The notes beneath the pieces are model-generated. The model saw only the letters and a program-made list of their open reading frames with translations, made no database searches and was not told where the DNA came from. DNA of 5,707 nucleotides from Demequinaceae bacterium (GTDB lineage: Bacteria; Actinomycetota; Actinomycetes; Actinomycetales; Demequinaceae), in contig WTKG01000082.1 in the NCBI GenBank assembly GCA_011524475.1, positions 1 to 5,707 of the forward strand. The letters run 5' to 3'. A program made the translations under genes and the position numbers. The number at the start of each line of letters is the position of its first letter. Position 1 is the first letter of the stretch. This document shows, piece by piece, positions 1 to 5,707 of this stretch.

Positions 1-41
1 ATCCTGACCCGCTCACCGCACCGATAGGTGCGGATGGTCAC
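1..41 (-). CDS. Possible start of a further gene downstream of thiQ (partial, doubtful)
   Basis: Reading the minus strand, a frame stays open from just after the thiQ stop to the window edge, and a GTG at 41-39 could begin a protein starting VTIRTYRCGERVR. A GAAGG stretch just upstream is a weak ribosome-binding site. If real, it would be the fourth gene of the thi operon, about 40 bases after thiQ. Against this, only 13 codons are visible, a perfect hairpin (16-33) lies inside it, and a plus-strand frame ending at TGA 60-62 is also open to the edge. No family can be recognised. Treat it as a placeholder for whatever lies beyond the edge. Confidence 0.2.
   Translation of the reverse strand, partial: MTIRTYRCGERVR
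16..33. other. Perfect 7-bp hairpin downstream of thiQ, possible terminator without U-tract
   Basis: CCGCACC (16-22) and GGTGCGG (27-33) are perfect inverted complements separated by a 4-base loop. The hairpin lies 48-65 bases past the thiQ stop, where an operon terminator would be expected. No T-run follows it on either strand, so it is not a textbook intrinsic terminator. GC-rich hairpins without U-tracts do occur after actinobacterial genes. It could equally be chance structure inside an adjoining gene. Confidence 0.35.
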
Positions 42-80
42 GCCTTCGACTGTGCGTGCTGACGCGCTCGTGGGCCTCGT

Positions 81-734
81 TTATGTCTCCAGACGTCCGG
101 CTCGCATGCGCTGCACGCGGTCGGCGATCACCTGTGCTTCATCCTCGTCGTGAGTGACCAGAATCGCGGTGGTGCCTGTGGTGGTAAGGATTTCTCTTAG
201 TTCGTGGGCCAGGTTGGTGCGCAGTTCTTGGTCGAGCGAACTGAGCGGTTCGTCGAGCATCAGCAATCCCGGTCGTGGAGCCAGTGCTCGTGCCAGGGCT
301 ACGCGTTGACGTTCGCCTCCGCTGAGAGCGTCAATAGTGCGTGTACCTAGATGTGTCAGCCCTACAAGTTCCAACAATTCCTCCACCCGGTCGTGGCGTG
401 CAGACTCTTCCCATCTCTGCATTTCCAACCCGAAGGTGATGTTCTCGCGTACGTTCCGGTGCGGAAATAAGTGGCCTTCTTGAAAGACCAATCCAAATCC
501 ACGCTGATGAACTGGGACATCAGTGATCTCGCTTCCCTGCCACCAGACACGACCAGCTGTGACGGGAACAATGCCCGCAACTGCCCCCAGGAGAGATGAC
601 TTTCCACACCCTGAGGGGCCCAGAAGAGCAAGCACTTCTCCGGCTTCAACCGCGAGGGAGGCATCCACCAGTGCAGGCACGGCAGGCTTGCGTCCGTATG
701 TCACGCAGACGTTCTCTAGTTTGAGAGCCGTCAT
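81..734 (-). CDS. thiQ: Thiamine/TPP ABC transporter, ATP-binding protein ThiQ
   Basis: This is the cytoplasmic ATPase of the thiamine importer; it hydrolyses ATP to drive uptake through ThiP. The 217-residue protein is a single complete ABC domain. It has Walker A GPSGCGKS at 39-46, Q-loop glutamine at 85, signature LSGGERQ at 137-143, Walker B LLMLDEP at 157-163, an SSLD D-loop and the switch histidine H195. All catalytic residues are present. Length is close to E. coli ThiQ, and it lacks the C-terminal regulatory extension of many larger importer ATPases. The ATG overlaps the thiP stop as ATGA (731-734), and an AAGGAG Shine-Dalgarno lies at 741-746, six bases upstream, which fixes the start and implies translational coupling. 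By sequence alone it could pass for a generic spermidine/iron-type ATPase. The thiamine assignment rests on the ThiB and ThiP neighbours and the TPP riboswitch. Confidence 0.93.
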   Translation of the reverse strand: MTALKLENVCVTYGRKPAVPALVDASLAVEAGEVLALLGPSGCGKSSLLGAVAGIVPVTAGRVWWQGSEITDVPVHQRGFGLVFQEGHLFPHRNVRENITFGLEMQRWEESARHDRVEELLELVGLTHLGTRTIDALSGGERQRVALARALAPRPGLLMLDEPLSSLDQELRTNLAHELREILTTTGTTAILVTHDEDEAQVIADRVQRMRAGRLET

Positions 735-2371
735 ATGTCACTCCTTGTGCGCCCACGGATCATTTCGCCTATCGCGATGGCAATTCCGGTCACCACAGCA
801 AGCAACAGTGTCGCAGCGAATGCTGTGCCCAAGCTTTCTGCGCCTGGACGGGACAGCATCCGAAACACCACGGTGGGCAAAGTCGGATGGTCTGGTCGGG
901 CAAGAAAAGCTGTCGCTCCAAATTCGCCAAGAGATACCGCTGCCGCGAGCCCCACGGAAGCAGCAAGAGGTCGGCGGGCAGCTGGCCAGTCGATTTCTTT
1001 CCATTGCGCCCATGGCCCTGCACCAAGAGTGGCTGCGCTTGCACGTATCTGCGGGCTGATTCTGCGCAGGGTAGGGGTCACACTTCGAGCGACCAGGGGT
1101 AGCGCGATCACTGCTTGTGCAGCCGGAATAAGCCAGCGGGGATCCGCCCACCCAGGCCCCCATGCCCCTGAGGCAAGAGTGAGAAGCAGGCCTAATCCGA
1201 CAATCACTGCTGATACTCCCACCGGCATTAATACGACAGCTTCCAGTGTCGCCGGTTTCCGGGAATGGGCGGTACTCCAGGCGAGGGCGAGTCCCAGAGG
1301 TACGGCTATGGCAGTGGCGAGCGCTGCCGCCTCCAGGGAATGAAGCGTGGCTTGCCATATCGGCACGGACAAACCTGCGGGAATCTCCGAACTGATGAGA
1401 CCACTCACATATGCCAGAGTCCATCCGGACGGTCCTGTGAAAGCTCCTTCGATGAGAGCAACCGTAGGGGCAAGGACAAGCACGAGCGCTGGTAAGAGTG
1501 CGAGCGCCACCATTACCGTGTCTCGTGGTTGTGCGGGGCGGGTCCCTTCAGATGTCAGCGTAGAAACTTTTCTCTCGGAGCGTTTTCGCACATGTGATGA
1601 CACCAGTACCGCACCCACCACGGTGACGATTTGTACTACAGCAAGCAATGCCGCTGCACGTAAGTCCAGCCAGATATTTACCTGGAACCAGATCTCCGTT
1701 TCCAGTGTCGAGATTCGCGTGCCGCCCAGAACGAGCACTATGGCAAAACTTGTGGAGCAAAATAGAAAAACCAAAGCCGCGGCCCCCGCTATTGCTGGGC
1801 GAAGTGCTGGCATTGTCACGTGCCACCAGGCCTGAAATCGTGATGCTCCTAGCGTGCGGGCTACGTTCACAAGGGCGGGATCAAGTGCCGCCCACGCACC
1901 TCCCACCACCCGCATAACCACTGCCACGTTAAACACGGCAAGAGCTGCAGCGATGGCTATCCATGGGGCTAATGACCCCGTGGCACTCAGGAGGCCATCT
2001 GGTGCGATGAGCCGTGAGTATGCGATTGCAACCACGATTGTGGGAAGAGCAAAGGGGATAGAGAGCAGTATTCGCACAAAACCCGCGCCAGGCCACCGTA
2101 GTCGGTAGAGGGCCCACGCTGCCGCGAGACCGCATAGAAGGGCCGTGATTGTTCCGGCCGTAGCAAGACCAAGGGTGGTGGCTGTGACCTCTCCGAGTGT
2201 GCGAGCAGAGAGGGTAGATGCGGTGTCTGCTAATGCGTCTCCAAACATGGCCCGCCAGAGCAACGCAGCGCTGGGCCATGCCACATAGATGGCAAGAAAA
2301 CCAAGTGGAATGGATGCCACACCCCACCACACCGCCCGGGGGGCAACGCGGAGTGGAGAGACCTTTTGCAC
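731..2371 (-). CDS. thiP: Thiamine/TPP ABC transporter, fused permease ThiP
   Basis: This is the membrane channel of the thiamine importer. From the GTG at 2371 it has 546 residues, close to the E. coli ThiP length. It is made of two homologous permease halves in one chain, each with several hydrophobic spans. Each half has an EAA-type cytoplasmic loop that docks on ThiQ: around residues 170-189 (ARTLGASRFQAWWHVTMP) and 444-464 (ASAATLGAGPWAQWKEIDWP). The tail contains LGEFGATAF and TLPTVVFRML, matching the ThiP C-terminal pattern. A charged linker near residues 260-285 joins the halves. The start is uncertain. GTG 2371 lies five bases past the thiB stop. An in-frame TTG at 2431 would add 20 polar residues and overlap thiB by 56 bases. 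I prefer GTG, since the extra residues look unlike a membrane protein N-terminus; neither start has a good Shine-Dalgarno. The stop overlaps the thiQ ATG. Confidence 0.92.
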   Translation of the reverse strand: MQKVSPLRVAPRAVWWGVASIPLGFLAIYVAWPSAALLWRAMFGDALADTASTLSARTLGEVTATTLGLATAGTITALLCGLAAAWALYRLRWPGAGFVRILLSIPFALPTIVVAIAYSRLIAPDGLLSATGSLAPWIAIAAALAVFNVAVVMRVVGGAWAALDPALVNVARTLGASRFQAWWHVTMPALRPAIAGAAALVFLFCSTSFAIVLVLGGTRISTLETEIWFQVNIWLDLRAAALLAVVQIVTVVGAVLVSSHVRKRSERKVSTLTSEGTRPAQPRDTVMVALALLPALVLVLAPTVALIEGAFTGPSGWTLAYVSGLISSEIPAGLSVPIWQATLHSLEAAALATAIAVPLGLALAWSTAHSRKPATLEAVVLMPVGVSAVIVGLGLLLTLASGAWGPGWADPRWLIPAAQAVIALPLVARSVTPTLRRISPQIRASAATLGAGPWAQWKEIDWPAARRPLAASVGLAAAVSLGEFGATAFLARPDHPTLPTVVFRMLSRPGAESLGTAFAATLLLAVVTGIAIAIGEMIRGRTRSDI

Positions 2372-2375
2372 AGGT

Positions 2376-3389
2376 TTAGTCGAGGACGATGGAGTTCCAG
2401 CGAGCGATGAGATCTGCCCGATTCTCGTCAATTACCTGCGGATCTAACGTGAAGGGGGCTGTAGGTGCGGGTGCGTGAGAGGCCCACTCTTCGGGAAGAT
2501 CCACGTCACGAGAGATGGGGTACACGTACATCTGGGTGGGGAGTTCCTGTTGGAATTCCTGTGAACGCATCCAGTCAATAACGGCTTGAGCACCATCCGG
2601 ATTGTCGGTTCCGGCGAGCACGCCAGCGTATTCCACTTGGGTAAAACACGTGTCGAGCAGAGCAACCGTTGTCGCTTCACCATCGATTACCTCGAAGGGC
2701 GGGGAAGAGGCATAAGAAAGCACGAGGGGATAGTCGCCGCCGTAGTTTGGGGCTGAGAAATCCGTGAAATACGTTTCCGACCACGAGCTCGTCACGCGCA
2801 CCTCATTTGCCACTAAAGCCTCCCAGTACGCCGGCCATTCGTCGCCTTGCGAGGCAACGGTGGCGAGCAGGAATGCCAGCCCAGGCGAAGAGGTGGCGGG
2901 GTTTGTCACCGACAGCAGTCCCGCATACTCAGGCTTGGTGAGGTCTTCGAGTGAACGTGGGAGGGGGACATCGTGCGACGTGAAATACCCGGTGTCGGCA
3001 TTAATACATACGTATGAATAGTCAATTGCAGTGAGCCCGGGGAATCCTCCCACGTCAGCGAAAGTTCCTTCTGTTTCGGATTCGTAGGGTTCGAAGATTC
3101 CAGCGTTCGTCGCACGCGAAGCGAACGTGTTGTCTACCCCATATACGACATCACCGAGGGGGTTGTCAGCGGTGAGGATCAGTTGGCTCACAAGAGTGCC
3201 CGCATCCCCGGGGGCAAGGAATTCTAGGGTGTACCCGGACTCTTCTTCGAATGCTGTGATTGCGTCTGTAGACATGGCCCAAGCGTCGTGTGTGATGACG
3301 GTGACAGTGGTGGTGTCCACGGCAGCGCTACAGCTGGAAAGAGTCAGGGCGAGTGCGGTCGCGGCACCCCATATGGGTGTGGTTTTCAT
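2376..3389 (-). CDS. thiB: Thiamine/TPP-binding lipoprotein ThiB (TbpA family)
   Basis: This is the extracellular, membrane-anchored receptor that captures thiamine or its phosphates for ThiP-ThiQ. The 337-residue protein starts with a lipoprotein signal peptide: basic K2, a hydrophobic core, and lipobox LSSC with acylated cysteine C20. The mature part follows E. coli TbpA motif by motif: VITHDAWA at 31-38, GDVVYGVDNTF at 79-89, DYSYVCIN at 123-130, NPATSSPGLAFLL at 163-175, VTSSWSETYF at 199-208 and LVLSYASSPPF at 222-232. The WSE-Y and LSY-SSP segments belong to the ligand pocket in the family. Where TbpA has a tyrosine after SPA, this protein has F232. Two cysteines, C128 and C248, are absent from E. 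coli TbpA and could form a disulfide (inference). A GGAGG site (3395-3399) five bases before the ATG fixes the start. It is the first gene of the operon, under the TPP riboswitch. Confidence 0.95.
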   Translation of the reverse strand: MKTTPIWGAATALALTLSSCSAAVDTTTVTVITHDAWAMSTDAITAFEEESGYTLEFLAPGDAGTLVSQLILTADNPLGDVVYGVDNTFASRATNAGIFEPYESETEGTFADVGGFPGLTAIDYSYVCINADTGYFTSHDVPLPRSLEDLTKPEYAGLLSVTNPATSSPGLAFLLATVASQGDEWPAYWEALVANEVRVTSSWSETYFTDFSAPNYGGDYPLVLSYASSPPFEVIDGEATTVALLDTCFTQVEYAGVLAGTDNPDGAQAVIDWMRSQEFQQELPTQMYVYPISRDVDLPEEWASHAPAPTAPFTLDPQVIDENRADLIARWNSIVLD

Positions 3390-3394
3390 TGTGG

Positions 3395-3409
3395 CCTCCG
3401 CATAGGAGG
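3395..3409 (-). promoter_or_regulatory. Shine-Dalgarno sequestor hairpin in front of thiB
   Basis: In the thiB mRNA, CCUCC (DNA 3409-3405), a five-base loop and GGAGG (3399-3395) form a perfect 5-bp hairpin. The GGAGG arm is the thiB ribosome-binding site, so folding would block initiation. It starts 11 bases after the riboswitch aptamer ends. This is the layout of a TPP riboswitch acting on translation. No intrinsic terminator with a U-run is visible between the aptamer and thiB. Confidence 0.7.
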
Positions 3410-3419
3410 GGACGAGACT

Positions 3420-3516
3420 CGACTCCCTACGCCGGTGCTAACCGGATCAGGTGCGAGGGTCTGCGGCCATTCCGCACTCTCAGCGCCCTACCGTGAAGTC
3501 TGACGCTCCCCTGTCG
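3420..3516 (-). ncRNA. TPP riboswitch (THI-box aptamer)
   Basis: The minus strand carries the conserved THI-box elements in order: CUGAGAG (UGAGA at 3482-3478), ACCUGAUC (3452-3445), the CCGG-UUAGCA-CCGG arm (3445-3432) and GCGUAGGGA ending at 3424. The expected helices can be drawn. P1 pairs CGAC (3516-3513) with GUCG (3423-3420). P2 pairs GGG (about 3511-3509) with CCC (3459-3457). P3 pairs AGCGUC (3507-3502) with GGCGCU (3487-3482), including one G-U. An extra hairpin, UGCGG with CCGCA (3476-3472 and 3466-3462), lies in the variable part. In the known family, TPP binding stabilises this fold and lowers expression of thiamine synthesis or transport genes; here the target is thiB-thiP-thiQ. 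Confidence 0.95.
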
Positions 3517-3524
3517 TAGATTCC

Positions 3525-3530
3525 ACTCTA
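3525..3530 (-). promoter_or_regulatory. Candidate -10 box for the thi operon
   Basis: TAGAGT fits the actinobacterial TAnnnT pattern. Seven bases on, transcription would begin at about 3518, just two bases before riboswitch helix P1, which is where a leader would be expected to start. No convincing -35 hexamer is seen at the usual 16-19 base spacing, so this is a positional inference. Confidence 0.3.
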
Positions 3531-3575
3531 CCGGGGATTTAGATAAGGAATTTTGTCCGGAGGCGGACTGTTCCC

Positions 3576-4802
3576 ATGCGTATGAACAAGAGCACAACAG
3601 TGACAGGTACTGTGGCGTTGCTAGTGGGTATCACCGCGTGCACCCCTTTGGCGCAAGACCTGGAAGCGACCGCAGAGTCGCCTGATCCTGCATTCGGCAC
3701 ATCTGTGGTTCTGGAAGAGGTTTTTGCGGATCCTCGCGAGGACGACATCTTGAGCGCTGTTGATGCGCCTTTCGATGAAGGTCACCCTCCTGCACATATT
3801 GATACTGCAGGGCTACGTAGCGGAGGGCCACCTCCGGATGGGATTCCGTCGATTAACCAGCCTCGATTCGAGCCGGCAGACTCGGTGCTGTGGCTTGAAG
3901 ATCACGAGCCCGTTGTGACACTGGACTTTAACGGACACCACCGGGCGTATCCCGTCCGGATTCTTACCTGGCACGAGATTGTGAATGACACCGTGGACGG
4001 AGTTCCGTTAGTCATCACGTATTGCCCGTTGTGCAATACCGCTATTGCCTTTGACCGTCGAGTGGATGATCGGGTGCTCTCTTTTGGTGTGAGCGGCATG
4101 CTCTATAACTCAGATCTAGTGATGTTCGACCGTCAAACTGAGTCATTGTGGCCTCAGGTGCACGGGAGAGCGGGAGTAGGCCACCTGGCAGGAACTCAAC
4201 TAGATTTTGTCCCCGTCACCATGGTGCCGTGGTCACAGTGGCGTGAGGAGCATCCAGATGGATGGGTCTTGAGTCGCGATACTGGTCACGTACGTAATTA
4301 TGGGCGTAACCCTTACGTGGGTTACGACGAAGTGGGGTCCGACCCGCTTTTCCCCGTCGCCCGGGAAGATGATCGACTGTTATCCAAGACCAGGATTGTT
4401 GCGTTCCCCAGCGCAACCGACTCCGTTGCTGTGGTGACCCAGGCAGTGGCTGCTGTGGGTGCCATCACCGTGGAAGTTGATGACGATCCGATTGTCATTG
4501 TTGCCATTGATGGACTTGCCTCGGCACTCGATGACATTTCGATTGCAGAGGGACGTGAAATTCCCTGGACGAGGAGTTTTATTGCGCGAGTTGAGGGCCA
4601 GGATCTGACTTTCGAGCCAACAGTCGATGCCAGCGGCGCGGTCACGTTAGTGGATGCGGAAACTGGCTCTACATGGAATAGCAATGGTCGCGCCATTGCA
4701 GGTTTTTTTGAAGGAACTCAACTGGAAACAGCGGTCACCATTGACACTTTCTGGTTTGCTTGGGCAGCCTTCCGCGGTGACACAACAGTGATTTCAGAGT
4801 AG
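3576..4802 (+). CDS. DUF3179 domain lipoprotein of unknown function
   Basis: The 408-residue protein has a lipoprotein signal peptide: K5, a hydrophobic stretch at 12-20 and lipobox GITAC with C22 as the predicted acylation site. It is therefore probably anchored outside the cytoplasmic membrane. From about residue 85 to 400 it matches the DUF3179 family: LDFNGHHRAYPVRILTWHEI (116-135), VITYCPLCNTAIAFDR (146-161), a FGVSGMLYNSDLVMFDR segment (170-186), ESLWPQ (189-194) and a C-terminal FWFAWAAF (392-399). The family has no established biochemical role that I know of. The C150-x-x-C153 pair in the CPLCN motif could bind a metal or act as a redox pair, which is inference. A GGAGG site at 3559-3563 lies 12 bases before this ATG; the next in-frame ATG (3582) would be too far from it. 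It is divergent from the thi operon and convergent with dcd, so it appears to be a single-gene unit. Confidence 0.9.
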   Translation: MRMNKSTTVTGTVALLVGITACTPLAQDLEATAESPDPAFGTSVVLEEVFADPREDDILSAVDAPFDEGHPPAHIDTAGLRSGGPPPDGIPSINQPRFEPADSVLWLEDHEPVVTLDFNGHHRAYPVRILTWHEIVNDTVDGVPLVITYCPLCNTAIAFDRRVDDRVLSFGVSGMLYNSDLVMFDRQTESLWPQVHGRAGVGHLAGTQLDFVPVTMVPWSQWREEHPDGWVLSRDTGHVRNYGRNPYVGYDEVGSDPLFPVAREDDRLLSKTRIVAFPSATDSVAVVTQAVAAVGAITVEVDDDPIVIVAIDGLASALDDISIAEGREIPWTRSFIARVEGQDLTFEPTVDASGAVTLVDAETGSTWNSNGRAIAGFFEGTQLETAVTIDTFWFAWAAFRGDTTVISE

Positions 4803-4817
4803 CCGCGGGGGTACTTT

Positions 4818-5393
4818 TTAAATCTCGGTGCGGTGAAAGTTTGTGAAAGACCGAGATGCCGTAGGGCCCCGCTGACCACGGTATCTGGAACCGTATGGTC
4901 CGGAGCCGTATGGATGCTCCGCGGGGCTGGAAAGTTGGAAGAAGCACAACTGTCCAATTTTCATTCCTGGCCAGAGGTTGATGGGCAACGTGGCGGTGTT
5001 GGAAAGTTCAAGCGTGACGTTGCCTTCAAAGCCTGGATCAATGAAACCTGCAGTGGAGTGTGTGAGCAACCCGAGGCGACCCAGGGATGACTTTCCTTCG
5101 AGCCGTGCCGCAATGTCGTCAGGAAGTGTGACTGACTCGTATGTAGAGCCAAGCACGAACTCCCCTGGGTGCAGAACGAAGGGGGATTCCTTGTCTACCT
5201 CCACAAGACGGGTGAGGTCCGCTTGCTCCACACTGGGGTCAATCGCCGAATACTTATGGTTATCGAATACTCGGAAGAACTTATCCAGCCTTACGTCGAT
5301 TGACGAGGGCTGAATCATCTCCGAGTCATACGGTTCAAGTGCAACGCGTTTCGCATCAATCTGTGCGCGGATATCGCCATCGGACAGCAGCAT
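4818..5393 (-). CDS. dcd: dCTP deaminase, bifunctional dCTP deaminase/dUTPase type
   Basis: This cytoplasmic enzyme of pyrimidine deoxynucleotide metabolism deaminates dCTP. The actinobacterial type goes on to cleave the product to dUMP, feeding thymidylate synthesis without releasing dUTP. The 191-residue protein is full length. It has the N-terminal LSDGDIRA, the [20 protein letters not shown] region (99-118) with S102 and R106, and the core [11 protein letters not shown] (122-132) with catalytic E129. WPGMKIGQL (141-149) and the C-terminal lid [16 protein letters not shown] (171-186) follow. The HSTAG segment and overall spelling match the M. tuberculosis bifunctional enzyme rather than E. 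coli Dcd, which reads HVTAH there; bifunctionality is inferred from that. There is no Shine-Dalgarno before the ATG, but a -10-like box sits six bases upstream, suggesting a leaderless mRNA. Its stop lies 15 bases from the stop of the convergent DUF3179 gene. Confidence 0.96.
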   Translation of the reverse strand: MLLSDGDIRAQIDAKRVALEPYDSEMIQPSSIDVRLDKFFRVFDNHKYSAIDPSVEQADLTRLVEVDKESPFVLHPGEFVLGSTYESVTLPDDIAARLEGKSSLGRLGLLTHSTAGFIDPGFEGNVTLELSNTATLPINLWPGMKIGQLCFFQLSSPAEHPYGSGPYGSRYRGQRGPTASRSFTNFHRTEI

Positions 5394-5399
5394 GTGATT

Positions 5400-5405
5400 A
5401 ATCTA
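5400..5405 (-). promoter_or_regulatory. Candidate -10 box giving a leaderless dcd transcript
   Basis: TAGATT fits TAnnnT and is followed by six bases and then the dcd ATG, so the expected start of transcription is the A of the start codon itself. The region just upstream of the ATG has no GGAGG-like site, which agrees with leaderless translation, a common mode in actinobacteria. The -35 is weak: TTACCC or TTTACC at 19-20 base spacing. Confidence 0.45.
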
Positions 5406-5451
5406 CTGTCGTCCAGGTCACAGTGGGTAAATCATGAGGTAGTTTCGTCGT

Positions 5452-5707
5452 ATGAAAAAAATTATTTCTTGGTCAGTCCTTGCCGGTGTGGCCTTGTCTT
5501 TGTGTGTGGCGGCTCCCGCGAGTGCCACCGCATTTGACGTCACGGTTGCCGAGCAGGCGCTTGTGGCCATGGAGACCCCGAGTCCCAGTGTCGAGACGCC
5601 GGATCAAGAAGGCCCCACCCTTCAAGACCCCAATAACCCGCTTTCGGAAGATGAAACTCTGCTGATTAATCGGCTTCGCTTCATTTCGATCATCGTGGGA
5701 GCAATTG
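5452..5707 (+). CDS. Secreted or membrane-anchored protein, N-terminal part (runs off the window)
   Basis: The 85 visible codons begin MKKIISWSVLAG and give a clear Sec signal peptide: KK at 2-3, a hydrophobic core to about 20, and a probable signal peptidase I site after the alanines of APASA (21-25). There is no lipobox cysteine. After it comes an acidic, proline- and serine/threonine-rich stretch (about residues 40-70, ETPSPSVETPDQEGP) that looks like a flexible linker. It ends in a basic RLRF followed by a hydrophobic ISIIVGAI at the edge, which may open a transmembrane span. A GAGG at 5436-5439 is the nearest ribosome-binding site, 12 bases from the ATG. It is divergent from dcd, with 58 bp between them. 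No family is recognisable from this part. Confidence 0.8.
   Translation, partial: MKKIISWSVLAGVALSLCVAAPASATAFDVTVAEQALVAMETPSPSVETPDQEGPTLQDPNNPLSEDETLLINRLRFISIIVGAI

Noticed and set aside
523..1059. 178-codon open frame on the plus strand across the thiQ-thiP junction
   Set aside because: It is antisense to two solid genes, has low-complexity basic composition and lacks a convincing ribosome-binding site.
735..1343. 202-codon open frame on the plus strand opposite thiP
   Set aside because: It lies entirely antisense to the well-supported thiP gene. The product is rich in Arg, Ala and Ser with no recognisable domain, as expected for a mirror frame of a GC-rich gene.
3413..3421. Short palindrome CGAGACTCG between aptamer and thiB
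   Set aside because: The central loop would be a single base, so it cannot fold as a hairpin by itself. As an operator it is too short to call.
3539..3570. Promoter for the DUF3179 gene, TAGATA-like box near 3540
   Set aside because: No partner -35 at acceptable spacing, and the AT-rich bases fit equally well as leader sequence, so no promoter was called.
4020..4040. Possible selenoprotein at the CPLC motif of the DUF3179 gene
   Set aside because: Both positions are ordinary TGC cysteine codons and no in-frame TGA is present, so no recoding is needed.
4322..4696. 124-codon frame antisense to the DUF3179 gene
   Set aside because: It is a Ser/Thr/Ala-rich shadow of a gene with clear family motifs.
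4885..4920. Direct repeat CCGTATGG occurring twice
   Set aside because: It encodes the PYGSGPYGS segment of Dcd, which is part of the normal C-terminal region of the family; the repeat is explained by coding.

Overview
This window reads as a piece of an actinobacterial chromosome. Base composition looks moderately GC-rich by eye (not counted). Several genes lack a strong Shine-Dalgarno site or use GTG. dCTP deaminase carries the actinobacterial, Mycobacterium-like bifunctional sequence pattern, and the thiamine transporter has the three-gene layout of the TbpA-ThiP-ThiQ family. A member of the Actinomycetaceae or a near relative is possible, but the genus cannot be fixed from this sequence alone.

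Layout. Positions 1-80 are an edge segment with a perfect 7-bp hairpin and a possible but weak start of a further minus-strand gene. Positions 81-3389, minus strand, hold a tight three-gene thiamine/TPP ABC importer operon: thiB (lipoprotein receptor), thiP (fused two-half permease) and thiQ (ATPase). thiB and thiP lie a few bases apart (or overlap if an upstream TTG start is used), and thiP and thiQ overlap by ATGA. The operon leader, about 3390-3518, contains a complete TPP riboswitch aptamer at 3420-3516. It is followed at once by a small hairpin that hides the thiB ribosome-binding site, so control probably acts on translation initiation. Divergent from it, 3576-4802 on the plus strand encodes a DUF3179-family lipoprotein with a conserved CPLC motif. 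This runs tail-to-tail, with only 15 bp between, into dcd (4818-5393, minus), a dCTP deaminase of the bifunctional dCTP deaminase/dUTPase type that looks leaderless. Divergent from dcd, 5452 to the window end encodes the N-terminal part of a secreted or membrane-anchored protein of unknown function.

How the parts work together. The thi operon is a self-regulated salvage system: when intracellular TPP is high the leader folds so that the importer is not translated. The DUF3179 lipoprotein shares only the divergent intergenic region with it; a role in thiamine uptake is not shown. Dcd supplies dUMP for thymidylate synthesis and is an unrelated housekeeping function. No mobile elements, CRISPR arrays, tRNA or rRNA genes were seen. 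The window is mostly ordinary core genome. The points most worth a second look are the riboswitch expression platform, the leaderless dcd promoter and the uncharacterised DUF3179 lipoprotein.
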